The translations under genes and the position numbers were made by a program. Of a stretch of 42,474 nucleotides of DNA, positions 29,135-37,709 are shown piece by piece; position 1 is the first letter of the stretch; each line of letters begins with the position of its first letter. Source of the DNA: an uncultured Ruminococcus sp. (lineage in GTDB: Bacteria; Bacillota; Clostridia; Oscillospirales; Ruminococcaceae); NCBI GenBank assembly GCA_947174365.1, contig CAMWIR010000008.1, positions 1 to 42,474 on the forward strand, given 5' to 3'. The notes beneath the pieces are model-generated. The model had not been told where the DNA came from, ran no database searches, and saw nothing but the letters and a program-made list of their open reading frames with translations.

Positions 29135-29419
29135 ATGACTCAGGATTCTGTTTTGCAAATACTGAGGGACGCTATGACCCTTACTTTTAAGCTGGCGGGG
29201 CCGCTGCTTATAATCAGTATGCTGGTGGGACTTGTTATAGCCATTATTCAGGCGGCAACACAGGTGCATGAGCAGACCTTGACCTTTGTGCCGAAGGTGC
29301 TGACTATTGTGCTGGTGCTGTTTGTTATGGCTTCCTTTATAATGTCCGAGATGAGCAGCTTTGTTACGGAGATATTTGAGGTAATAGAGCAGATCAGCAC
29401 TCATACGGTAACCTCATAA
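29135..29419 (+). CDS. fliQ: flagellar export protein FliQ
   Basis: 94 aa, two TM, LLIISMLVGLVIAIIQAATQVHEQTLTFVPKVL. Confidence 0.93.
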   Translation: MTQDSVLQILRDAMTLTFKLAGPLLIISMLVGLVIAIIQAATQVHEQTLTFVPKVLTIVLVLFVMASFIMSEMSSFVTEIFEVIEQISTHTVTS

Positions 29420-29437
29420 GGCTTACGGAGTTACGGT

Positions 29438-30232
29438 ATGGATGAATTCTGGAATGTCCTTATGGACAATATGGACGCTACTCTTATGATATTTGCGCGG
29501 ATCTTAGGAATATTTTCCTTTAATCCGATTTTATCAAGAGCCAATGTGCCGGGCAGAGTGCGGGCGGGAGGCTCGCTGCTTATCACCTACGTTATTGCCA
29601 TGACGATAAATGTGGGAGAATTGCAGATAGGAAGCACTGCGGGAGAATATGTGCTGTGCATTTTGAGAGAGCTGGCGATAGGGCTTATACTGGGCTTTAT
29701 CTGCGATTTGTTCGTTTATCTCATCTTTTTTGCGGGCGAGATAATGGACTCACAGGCGGGTCTCGGCATGGCTAAGATATTTGACCCGTCCTCTCATATG
29801 CAGATGTCCCTTTACGGGTCGTATATCGGGTATATGTTTTACCTGTATTTCTTTGTGAGCGATTCTCATCTGACGCTTATAAAGATATTTGCGGATTCCT
29901 TTGAGACTATCCCCCTTTGCACGGGATTTGCCGACTATAACTTCGGCTGGACGGCGGTGGAGATGTTTGCAAACATTGTCACGCTTATGGTTCAGCTGGC
30001 TATGCCCATAATGGCGGCGGAGCTTATAGTGGAATTTTCCGTGGGGATAATGATGAAGGCTGTTCCTCAGATACAGATAATGGCGGTGAATATTCAGCTA
30101 AAAGTGCTGGTGGGTTTTGCGGTGCTTTTTGCAATAACCCCTGCGTTATCCGAGTTTATAACTTCATATATGGACAATATGCTGGAGACCTGCAAGAATG
30201 CGATTCCCATTATGTGGGTATTAGAGGGATAG
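29438..30232 (+). CDS. fliR: flagellar export protein FliR
   Basis: RILGIFSFNPILSRANVPGRVRAGGSLLITYVIA...GEIMDSQAGLGMAKIFDPSS. Confidence 0.93.
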   Translation: MDEFWNVLMDNMDATLMIFARILGIFSFNPILSRANVPGRVRAGGSLLITYVIAMTINVGELQIGSTAGEYVLCILRELAIGLILGFICDLFVYLIFFAGEIMDSQAGLGMAKIFDPSSHMQMSLYGSYIGYMFYLYFFVSDSHLTLIKIFADSFETIPLCTGFADYNFGWTAVEMFANIVTLMVQLAMPIMAAELIVEFSVGIMMKAVPQIQIMAVNIQLKVLVGFAVLFAITPALSEFITSYMDNMLETCKNAIPIMWVLEG

Positions 30233-30237
30233 AGATT

Positions 30238-30255
30238 AAGAGGCAAGAGGCAAGA
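30238..30255 (+). repeat. heptad repeat (purine strand) after fliR
   Basis: AAGAGGCAAGAGGCAAGA immediately downstream of the fliR stop. Confidence 0.8.
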
Positions 30256-30372
30256 TGTTGTGCTTTTTACCGATATGTGAAATGCTGCTGATTGCTTTGA
30301 CTCTTAACATATGGTTGCGTTCTTGGGGTAAAATACGAAAATCCGCTTGTTAGACGGGTTACGGCTTTAAAA

Positions 30373-30406
30373 TCTAGCTTCTAGCCCTCTAACTTCCAGA
30401 CTCTAG
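30373..30406 (+). repeat. degenerate heptad repeat (pyrimidine strand) before flhB
   Basis: TCTAGCT TCTAGCC CTCTAAC TTCCAGA CTCTAG. Confidence 0.7.
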
Positions 30407-30422
30407 TAGGTGGTGGTTGTTT

Positions 30423-31553
30423 TTGGCTGAAAATGAAAACGGCGAGGAAAAAACCGAACAAGCCACCGAGAAAAAACGGCGGGACGCCCGTAAAAAAGGG
30501 CAGGTTTTAAAAAGCCAGGATATTTCCATAGTTTGCTCATTGTTTCTTACCTTTTTGGTGCTGCGGGTGACTGCTCCCCTTATATTCAGCAGCCTTACAA
30601 ATTATATGAGCGGCATTCTCTCTGCTGCGGGAGACGGCATAGGGGACATAAGGTATGTTGACAATGTTATGTTTGTAAGACAATTCTTCGCAAGGGCGGT
30701 ACTGGTATTCCTCATTTGCAGCGGAATACTGCTGGTGGTGTCCTTTGCGGTTGCTATAATATCGACGGGTGTACAGACAAAATTTCTGGTTTCCTTTGAG
30801 GCGCTTAAATTCAAGCTTGACAAGCTGAACCCCATTAAGGGCATTAAAAATATGTTCTCCTTAAAGAGAATTTTTGAAATGGCCAAATCGCTGCTTAAAA
30901 TGATAATTCTTGTTGCGGTGGTTTACAATGAACTGGGGAAGAGGCTGCATGAAATTATTCGCCTTATAAAGCTTGAACCCTCCTCGGGGCTTGTATATAC
31001 GGCACAGACTGTGTTTTCACTGGTGATGACCATTGGAATGGTGTTTGTGGCGATCGCGGCGGCGGACTTCCTTTTTCAGCGGTGGAATTTTGAAAATGAG
31101 CTGAAAATGACAAAGCAGGAGGTCAAGGACGAGTACAAGATGATGGAGGGCGACCCGAAAGTAAAGGGCAAGCGCAGGGCTATCCAGCAGCAGATGGCGC
31201 AGCAGCGCATGATGCAGGAGGTGCCGAGTGCGGATGTGGTAATCCGTAACCCTACACATATTGCAGTCGCCATACGGTACGACCCTCAGAAAGCCCCCTC
31301 CCCTGTGGTGGTGGCAAAGGCAAAGGACAAGGGTGCGGCAAGACTGGTGGAGATAGCCGAGGAAGCGGATGTTGCCACAGTGGAAAACAAGCCCCTGGCC
31401 CGTTCCCTTTATGAAAAGGTAGAGGTCGGGCGGGAAATTTCTCCCGAGTTCTACGAAAGTGTGGCAGATGTGCTCTGGTTTGTGTATAACCTCAAAAACA
31501 AGCCCCTGCCCATTTCCCAAAAGCCCAAAACAAACGCTCCTTACAACTATTAA
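30423..31553 (+). CDS. flhB: flagellar export switch protein FlhB
   Basis: ENGEEKTEQATEKKRRDARKKGQVLKSQD; autocleavage motif NPTH in VVIRNPTHIAVAIRY. TTG start at 30423 preferred. Confidence 0.95.
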   Translation: MAENENGEEKTEQATEKKRRDARKKGQVLKSQDISIVCSLFLTFLVLRVTAPLIFSSLTNYMSGILSAAGDGIGDIRYVDNVMFVRQFFARAVLVFLICSGILLVVSFAVAIISTGVQTKFLVSFEALKFKLDKLNPIKGIKNMFSLKRIFEMAKSLLKMIILVAVVYNELGKRLHEIIRLIKLEPSSGLVYTAQTVFSLVMTIGMVFVAIAAADFLFQRWNFENELKMTKQEVKDEYKMMEGDPKVKGKRRAIQQQMAQQRMMQEVPSADVVIRNPTHIAVAIRYDPQKAPSPVVVAKAKDKGAARLVEIAEEADVATVENKPLARSLYEKVEVGREISPEFYESVADVLWFVYNLKNKPLPISQKPKTNAPYNY

Positions 31554-31596
31554 GGTGCGGCTCAGATATTTCGGAAGCATTTTAAAGGAAAGAAGC

Positions 31597-31624
31597 TTCT
31601 TGCCTCTTGCCTCTTGCTTCTTGC
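31597..31624 (+). repeat. heptad repeat array (pyrimidine strand) before flhA
   Basis: TTCTTGC CTCTTGC CTCTTGC TTCTTGC, four units in exact period 7. Confidence 0.9.
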
Positions 31625-31633
31625 TTCGAGGCG

Positions 31634-33721
31634 GTGAATACCCTGAATTTTCTAAAAAATGTGGTAGGAAAGAATGTAGTAACGGTATTCGTCATCGTTG
31701 CAATATTCTTAATAATCATTCCCCTGCCCACGGCGCTCCTTGACCTGTTGTTTGCGGTCAACATTGCGCTGTCGGTGTATATCCTTATCACGACAATGTA
31801 TATAAAGGAATCACTGGAATTTTCCATATTCCCCTCCCTGCTGCTGATAACTACGGTTTTCAGACTGGGTCTTAACATTTCCTCCACCCGTTCCATTTTG
31901 CAGAACAGGGGCTATGCGGGGGAGATAATAAATGCTTTCGGCACATTCGTAATGCAGGGCAATGCTGTAGTCGGATTTATAGTGTTCGTGCTCATTACGG
32001 TGGTTCAGATGGTGGTCATCACAAAGGGTGCGGAGCGTGTTGCGGAGGTAACCGCAAGATTTACGCTGGACGCTATGCCCGGTAAGCAGATGGCCATTGA
32101 CGCCGATCTTAACCAGGGTATTATTGACGACGCTCAGGCTAAGGTAAGGCGTGACAAGATACAGCGTGAATCCGACTTCTTCGGCGCTATGGACGGTGCT
32201 GCCAAGTTCGTAAAGGGAGACGCTACATTCTCAATAGTTGCTGCCATTGTAAACCTTCTGGGCGGCGCTATAATGGGTATGGCCTTTGAGGGCATGGAGT
32301 TTTCCGAGGTGCTCAGTACCTACACCATTGCTACCGTCGGAGACGGTCTTTGCTCACAGATACCCTCGCTGCTCATTTCCGTGGCAATGGGTATGATAGT
32401 AACCAGGGCGGCTTCAGAGGAATCCCTCAACAGCGATGTTCTGGGGCAGTTTACCGCTCAGCCTACCGTGCCTATGATAGCGGGCGGGGTAATGTTCATA
32501 ATGGGAATTATCCCCGGTTTCCCGACGCTTACTCTGTTTATACTGGGCGGGGCTTTGATAGGTCTTGGCTTTGGGCTGAGGCGCACTCTCAAGGTGGCCG
32601 AGGAAACAGGCGTGGACGAGGAAGCCATGCGGGAAATGGCGGAAAATCAGGACGCTATTTCCGAAATGGAATATTACAAGGATATTGACAATGTATATAA
32701 GCTCTTGGCGGTTGAGCCTGTGGAAATGGAATTCGGCTACTCGCTGATACCTTTGGCGGACGAGGCTTCGGGAGGCACGTTCATTGAGCGTGTGGTTATT
32801 TTCCGAAAGCAGTTTGCCATGGATATGGGCATGGTGTTCCCCTCCATAAGAATGAGGGACAATCAGCACATCAACCCCAATCAGTATATTATAAAGATAA
32901 AGGGCGAAGAGGTCGCCCAGGGCGAGATCCTTATGGATCATTACCTTGCTCTTGACAACGGCGGGATAACCAAAGAGGTAGACGGAATTGACACCATTGA
33001 GCCTGCCTTTAACATTCCCGCAAAGTGGATAAGCGAGGAAAACAAGCTTAAAGCGGAGATAGCGGGGTACACCCTTATCGACCCCACCTCCGTTATGATA
33101 ACTCACCTTTCGGAAGTAATAAAGAACTATGCCCATGAGCTGCTGAGCAGACAGGATGTAAAGACCATGCTTGACAAGCTCAAGGAAACAAATCCCTCCA
33201 TTGTGGAGGATATTGTGCCGAATATAGTGCCTGTGGCGTATCTGCAAAAGGAGCTTTGTCTGCTTTTAAAGGAGAACATTCCCATAAGAGACTTGCAGAC
33301 CATTCTGGAAACGCTGGCAGACAATCAGCATAATATGAAGGATCTTGATATTACCAACGAGTATGTTCGTCAGGCGCTCAAGCGTACTATTACAAGGCGC
33401 TTTTCCGACGGCGGACAGGTGAGAGTCATCACTCTTGACACGGAAACGGAGAACAAGATAATAGCTTCCGTTAAAAAATCCGAGCAGGGGTCGTATCTTG
33501 CAATGGATCCTCAGTCCATACAGGATCTTATTGCCTCTCTGAACGCTCAGGTGGAGCGGATAAAGGACGTTGTGCCGAGTCCTATTGTGCTCACATCTCC
33601 CATTGTGCGCATATACTTTAAAAAGCTGGTGGATCAGTTTATTCAGGGGGTCACGGTGCTTTCCTTTAATGAGATCGACAACTCTGTGCAGATACAGGCA
33701 GTAGGAAATATAAGCATTTAA
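31634..33721 (+). CDS. flhA: flagellar export protein FlhA
   Basis: NTLNFLKNVVGKNVVTVFVIVAIFLIIIPLPTALLDLLFAVNIALSVYIL...; FHIPEP-type protein. Start uncertain: ORF-track start 31607 lies in the heptad repeat; in-frame GTG 31634 is a candidate. Confidence 0.93.
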   Translation: MNTLNFLKNVVGKNVVTVFVIVAIFLIIIPLPTALLDLLFAVNIALSVYILITTMYIKESLEFSIFPSLLLITTVFRLGLNISSTRSILQNRGYAGEIINAFGTFVMQGNAVVGFIVFVLITVVQMVVITKGAERVAEVTARFTLDAMPGKQMAIDADLNQGIIDDAQAKVRRDKIQRESDFFGAMDGAAKFVKGDATFSIVAAIVNLLGGAIMGMAFEGMEFSEVLSTYTIATVGDGLCSQIPSLLISVAMGMIVTRAASEESLNSDVLGQFTAQPTVPMIAGGVMFIMGIIPGFPTLTLFILGGALIGLGFGLRRTLKVAEETGVDEEAMREMAENQDAISEMEYYKDIDNVYKLLAVEPVEMEFGYSLIPLADEASGGTFIERVVIFRKQFAMDMGMVFPSIRMRDNQHINPNQYIIKIKGEEVAQGEILMDHYLALDNGGITKEVDGIDTIEPAFNIPAKWISEENKLKAEIAGYTLIDPTSVMITHLSEVIKNYAHELLSRQDVKTMLDKLKETNPSIVEDIVPNIVPVAYLQKELCLLLKENIPIRDLQTILETLADNQHNMKDLDITNEYVRQALKRTITRRFSDGGQVRVITLDTETENKIIASVKKSEQGSYLAMDPQSIQDLIASLNAQVERIKDVVPSPIVLTSPIVRIYFKKLVDQFIQGVTVLSFNEIDNSVQIQAVGNISI

Positions 33722-33788
33722 ATTAAACTTGCAATATAGGCATTTTCCCATTTGAATGAACTTTATTTGATTTGGGGGTGGAAGCAAG

Positions 33789-34583
33789 ATGTATATGAAT
33801 GCGGCGGAAAATACGGATAACGCAGTCAGGATTGACAATGCCGGGCAGGAAATTGCGGGGCTGTTCGAAAAATACGGCAGGGACAAGGACAGTGCGGTAC
33901 GTAATGAGATCGTTATGCGCAGTATGCATATTGTGAAATATGCGGTGCTTTCCACACGGAATATGTTCAGGAAATATACCGATGAGGATGATGTGTACAA
34001 CGAGGCGGCGCTGGCGCTTCTCGGCGCTGTGGACAGCTTTGACCCCGCAAGGGGTGTGAAGTTCGACACGTACGCTTCCATAAAGGTGCGGGGGGCTATA
34101 ATAGACTATGTGAGGCGGAGCGATGCGGTGCCGAGAGGTGTGCGGAAATTCGCCAAGGAATACGACAGGGCTTATTCCGAGCTTTACGAGAAGCTGGACA
34201 GAGAGCCTACCCGTGAGGAAATTGCGAAATTTCTGGGAATGAGCGTGGAAAAGCTGGACAGCTTTGCTGCAAGGAATGCTGCCGCTCAGACGGTAAGCTT
34301 TGAGGAAATGCTGCTGGGGGGCTTTGACCCTGCGGCGGACAGCGACGACAGCTGCTATGAAGCGGAGCGCACTGTTCTGGAGGGGGAGCGGCGTCAGCAG
34401 CTCATTGAGGCAATAAAAGCCCTCAAAGACAAGGAACGGACGGTCATTACCCTTTACTATTACGAAAAGCTCAAATATTCGGAAATTGCAGAGGTTATGG
34501 AGGTTTCCGAATCGAGAGTCTGCCAGATACATTCCAAGGCTGTGGGAAAGCTGAGGGATCATTTAAAGGAATATTTGTTTTAA
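33789..34583 (+). CDS. fliA: RNA polymerase sigma-28 factor (SigD/FliA)
   Basis: EDDVYNEAALALLGAVDSFDPARGVKFDTYASIKVRGAIIDYVRRSDAVPRGVRKFAKEYD...; sigma-4 LKYSEIAEVMEVSESRVCQIHSKAVGKLR. Confidence 0.93.
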   Translation: MYMNAAENTDNAVRIDNAGQEIAGLFEKYGRDKDSAVRNEIVMRSMHIVKYAVLSTRNMFRKYTDEDDVYNEAALALLGAVDSFDPARGVKFDTYASIKVRGAIIDYVRRSDAVPRGVRKFAKEYDRAYSELYEKLDREPTREEIAKFLGMSVEKLDSFAARNAAAQTVSFEEMLLGGFDPAADSDDSCYEAERTVLEGERRQQLIEAIKALKDKERTVITLYYYEKLKYSEIAEVMEVSESRVCQIHSKAVGKLRDHLKEYLF

Positions 34584-34633
34584 GGAAAGATATTTTCCGG
34601 ATATATACATACAGAAGCTAAGGAGGAATACAT

Positions 34634-35395
34634 ATGCTCAGAGGCTACTACACTTCTGCCAACGGGATAATCAACGAGGAAAGGATACTGAACATCATCA
34701 CCAACAACCTTTCCAACGCCAAGACCTCGGGATACAAGGCGGACACGGCTATCCCCACCACCTTTGAAGATGAGCTGCTGCTTTTATACAACGGACAGCG
34801 GAGCGATACGGGAACTATCCGCTACCGCACCATTATTGACAGCTTTACATCTCTGGAGGACGGCAGCTACGAGCAGACAGGCTCGCCTTTGGATATAGCC
34901 ATAATGGGTTCCATGTACTTTAACATTCAGCGGAGAAACGGCGACATTGCTCTTACAAGGAGCGGTCAGTTCAATATAGACAACGAGGGTTATCTTGCTC
35001 TTGGCTCGGCGGGACGGTTGATCGATGAAAACGGCGACCCCATTTACCTGGCCACGGCGGATTTCAAGGTAAATGAGCGGGGAGTCATAACTGCTCCCGA
35101 CGGCAGGGAGATACAGCTTGCTCTTACCTTTGTGGAGGACACCTCGGACGTGGAAAAGCTGGACACCAATCTTTTCAGGCCTTATGAGGATCTGGGCTGG
35201 GGGAATGCTCCCGAGGGCATGGTCTACAGAGTGCGGCAGGGGTGGTTTGAACGGTCTAATGTGGATGTGGCAGATGAAATGGTCAAGGCTATGGACGCAA
35301 ATTCCCTTTTCAGAGCCAATGCCCAGGCACTGCAAATTGCCAACTCCATTAATCAGATAGCCTGCAATCAGCTGTTTGGTATCACGGGCAATTAA
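34634..35395 (+). CDS. flagellar hook-basal body protein (FlgF/FlhO-like rod protein)
   Basis: MLRGYYTSANGIINEERILNIITNNLSNAKTSGYKADT...; C-terminal VDVADEMVKAMDANSLFRANAQALQIANSI. Confidence 0.88.
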   Translation: MLRGYYTSANGIINEERILNIITNNLSNAKTSGYKADTAIPTTFEDELLLLYNGQRSDTGTIRYRTIIDSFTSLEDGSYEQTGSPLDIAIMGSMYFNIQRRNGDIALTRSGQFNIDNEGYLALGSAGRLIDENGDPIYLATADFKVNERGVITAPDGREIQLALTFVEDTSDVEKLDTNLFRPYEDLGWGNAPEGMVYRVRQGWFERSNVDVADEMVKAMDANSLFRANAQALQIANSINQIACNQLFGITGN

Positions 35396-35453
35396 TTTAA
35401 GATAATAAACTGAAAAAAACAATAAGAGTTAAAGGACAGGCGGCTGATAACTT

Positions 35454-35488
35454 TTCTAACCCCTTACCTCTAACTTCTAACCTCTAAA
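35454..35488 (+). repeat. heptad repeat array (pyrimidine strand, TCTAAC variant) before the flgG-like gene
   Basis: TTCTAAC CCCTTAC CTCTAAC TTCTAAC CTCTAAA, exact period 7. Confidence 0.85.
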
Positions 35489-35501
35489 AAGGAGTATCTA
35501 A

Positions 35502-36236
35502 ATGGGCAGAATAGGATTTTTTACGGCTTCAACGGCTGTTATCGCGTATCAGATGGGAATGGACATTACAGGCAATAACCTTGCCAATGTCAACACCTAC
35601 GGATTTAAAGCGGCAAGACCGTCCTTTGCGGATCTTATTTACGACAAGCGGAATAATGACATTGAGGAGGTTCAGACAGGTCACGGCATTAAGGTAGACA
35701 AGACCGATTATATGTTCGAGCAGTCCTCGCTGCGGACAACGGGGCGTGACTTTGACTTTGCGGCTTTGGACGAGGGCTTTTTCGCTGTGGAAACTCCCTC
35801 GGGGAATGTTGCTTACTCAAAGGACGGCGCATTCTACATGACCGATATAAACGGCGATGGCACGGGCTGGCTGCTTTGCGATTCCAAGGGCAGCTTTGTG
35901 CTGGATTACGAGGGCAACCGCATAGAGATACCCTTTGACGAGAACCGTCAGGTGGACACCAATGCTCTTAGAGACAGCATAGGTACTTACCGTTTCGAGA
36001 ATCCTTACGGGCTTGACCAGTTCGGGGATAACTACGTTATTCCCACAGGCTCCAGCGGAGAGGCCTTTGCGGACGAGAATGTCAAAAAGAAGCAAGGGTA
36101 TTTGGAGGCTTCGGGCACAAGCGTTGCAAATGAGATGTCCAAGGTTATCGAATATCAGCGCGCTTTCCAGCTGAATATCAACATGGTAAAGCTCCATGAC
36201 GACCTGATAAATGTGGTGAACAATCTGCGGAATTAA
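35502..36236 (+). CDS. flagellar hook-basal body protein (FlgG/FlhP-like rod protein)
   Basis: MGRIGFFTASTAVIAYQMGMDITGNNLANVNTYGFKAARPSFADLIYDKRN...; C-terminal TSVANEMSKVIEYQRAFQLNINMVKLHDDLINVVNNLRN. Confidence 0.88.
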   Translation: MGRIGFFTASTAVIAYQMGMDITGNNLANVNTYGFKAARPSFADLIYDKRNNDIEEVQTGHGIKVDKTDYMFEQSSLRTTGRDFDFAALDEGFFAVETPSGNVAYSKDGAFYMTDINGDGTGWLLCDSKGSFVLDYEGNRIEIPFDENRQVDTNALRDSIGTYRFENPYGLDQFGDNYVIPTGSSGEAFADENVKKKQGYLEASGTSVANEMSKVIEYQRAFQLNINMVKLHDDLINVVNNLRN

Positions 36237-36315
36237 CGGTGCGGCAGCATTAAAGCGATATATATAAATTTCCTGCCGGAGAAAAATATGGCAGGTTTGA
36301 AGAAAGGGATATAAT

Positions 36316-36951
36316 ATGGCACTTAAAAATATGCACGATCTTAATGCGGTGCACTTTGATGTGCTGCGGGAGATAGGCAACATAGGGCAAGGAAATGCGG
36401 CAAGCTCTCTGTCGGAAATGCTTGGAATGTCCATTGATATTTCCGTTCCCACAGTGCGGCTTCTGGAGATGGATGAAACCGTTCAGTATCTTGGCGGCCC
36501 CGAAAATATAGTTCTCGGAATGCTGGTGGGGCTCAGCGGCGACATTCAGGGAATGATGCTGTATGTGCTGCAAAAGGGCTTTGCCACAACTATGATAAAC
36601 ACGATCTTCGGCAAGAATGTACAGGAGCTTACGGATTTTGACGAGATGGATCTTTCCTTTGTGCAGGAGATAGGGAATATTCTGGCGGGGTCGTATGTAA
36701 ATGCGCTGTCGTCATTGTCGGGGCTTACTATTGACATTTCCGTGCCCAATATTTCCATTGATATGGCGGGGGCTATCCTTGCTGTGCCTGCGGTGGAGTT
36801 TGCTCACATCGGCAGCAAGGTGCTGTTTATTGACGATAATTTTATGTTTGCAAGCGAAAAAGCTTCCAACGAGGTCAAGAGCAATATGATTCTTGTTCCC
36901 GAGCTTAAATCTCTGGACACGCTGTTTGAACGGCTGGGCGTGGCGGTCTGA
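36316..36951 (+). CDS. cheC: chemotaxis protein CheC
   Basis: LREIGNIGQGNAASSLSEMLGMSIDISVPTV and LSFVQEIGNILAGSYVNALSSLSGLTIDISVP: two phosphatase-type E..N motifs. Confidence 0.9.
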   Translation: MALKNMHDLNAVHFDVLREIGNIGQGNAASSLSEMLGMSIDISVPTVRLLEMDETVQYLGGPENIVLGMLVGLSGDIQGMMLYVLQKGFATTMINTIFGKNVQELTDFDEMDLSFVQEIGNILAGSYVNALSSLSGLTIDISVPNISIDMAGAILAVPAVEFAHIGSKVLFIDDNFMFASEKASNEVKSNMILVPELKSLDTLFERLGVAV

Positions 36952-36954
36952 ATT

Positions 36955-36986
36955 AGAGGCAGGAGGCAAGAAGCAAGAGGCAAGAA
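36955..36986 (+). repeat. heptad repeat array (purine strand) after cheC
   Basis: AGAGGCA GGAGGCA AGAAGCA AGAGGCA AGAA, exact period 7. Confidence 0.9.
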
Positions 36987-37063
36987 ATGTTTGCTGTGAG
37001 CTTTGAGCCTGATTTCGGGGTGCTTGTGGGGCTGGGGATATTCTTTAAACATTGAAATTTTAA

Positions 37064-37127
37064 AAAAGGCAGAGCAGTTTTGCAGAGAAACACAGGGAAG
37101 CGGCTCGGTTTCTTCGGTCTGCCTTTT
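37064..37127 (+). terminator. terminator/attenuator-like hairpin upstream of cheD
   Basis: AAAAGGCAGA (37064-37073) and exact reverse complement TCTGCCTTTT (37118-37127). Confidence 0.5.
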
Positions 37128-37151
37128 GAGGAAAGAAAGTGTTAATGGAAA

Positions 37152-37625
37152 ATGGTAACGGTAGGTATAGCTGATCTTAATATTGCAAGGAATACCGACA
37201 CGGTCTGCACATATGCGCTTGGGTCATGTGTGGGGATATGTCTTTACGATAAGGATCTGAAGATAGCGGGGCTGGCGCATATAATGCTGCCCTGGAGCAA
37301 GGACGCAAACATTCCCAACGACAATATGCGCAGGTATGCGGACACGGGAATAACCGAGCTTATTCAGAAGATGATAGCGTGCGGTGCACGAAAGCCCGTG
37401 CTTACGGCAAAAATTGCAGGCGGGGCGCAGATGTTCGCCACGAATTCGGCGGTATTCAACATTGGCGACAGGAATGTGGACGCGGTCAAAAAGGTGCTGG
37501 CTTCTTATAATATTCCCATTATTGCCGAACAGACAGGGTCGAATTTCGGCAGGACGGTATTTTTCCATGCCGATACGGGAATAATGGAAATAAGAGCGGC
37601 GACAAAGCCGACGGTTATGCTTTGA
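37152..37625 (+). CDS. cheD: chemoreceptor glutamine deamidase CheD
   Basis: MVTVGIADLNIARNTDTVCTYALGSCVGICLYDKDLKIAGLAHIMLP; catalytic C/H motif context and ...AKIAGGAQMF. Confidence 0.93.
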   Translation: MVTVGIADLNIARNTDTVCTYALGSCVGICLYDKDLKIAGLAHIMLPWSKDANIPNDNMRRYADTGITELIQKMIACGARKPVLTAKIAGGAQMFATNSAVFNIGDRNVDAVKKVLASYNIPIIAEQTGSNFGRTVFFHADTGIMEIRAATKPTVML

Positions 37626-37641
37626 TAGAGGCAAGATATTT

Positions 37642-37686
37642 AAGAGGCAAGAGGCAAGAGGTGTAGGCTTGCAATCTTGCCTTTTT
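37642..37686 (+). terminator. intrinsic terminator at the end of the flagellar operon, built from heptad repeats
   Basis: AAGAGGCAAGA ... TCTTGCC (37675-37681) followed by TTTTT. Confidence 0.7.
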
Positions 37687-37709
37687 GGTTTTTGAAAGCG
37701 AACAAAGAG

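Noticed and set aside
36955-36986. CRISPR-like array
   Set aside because: Units are 7 bp, contiguous and degenerate with no spacers; no cas genes in the window.
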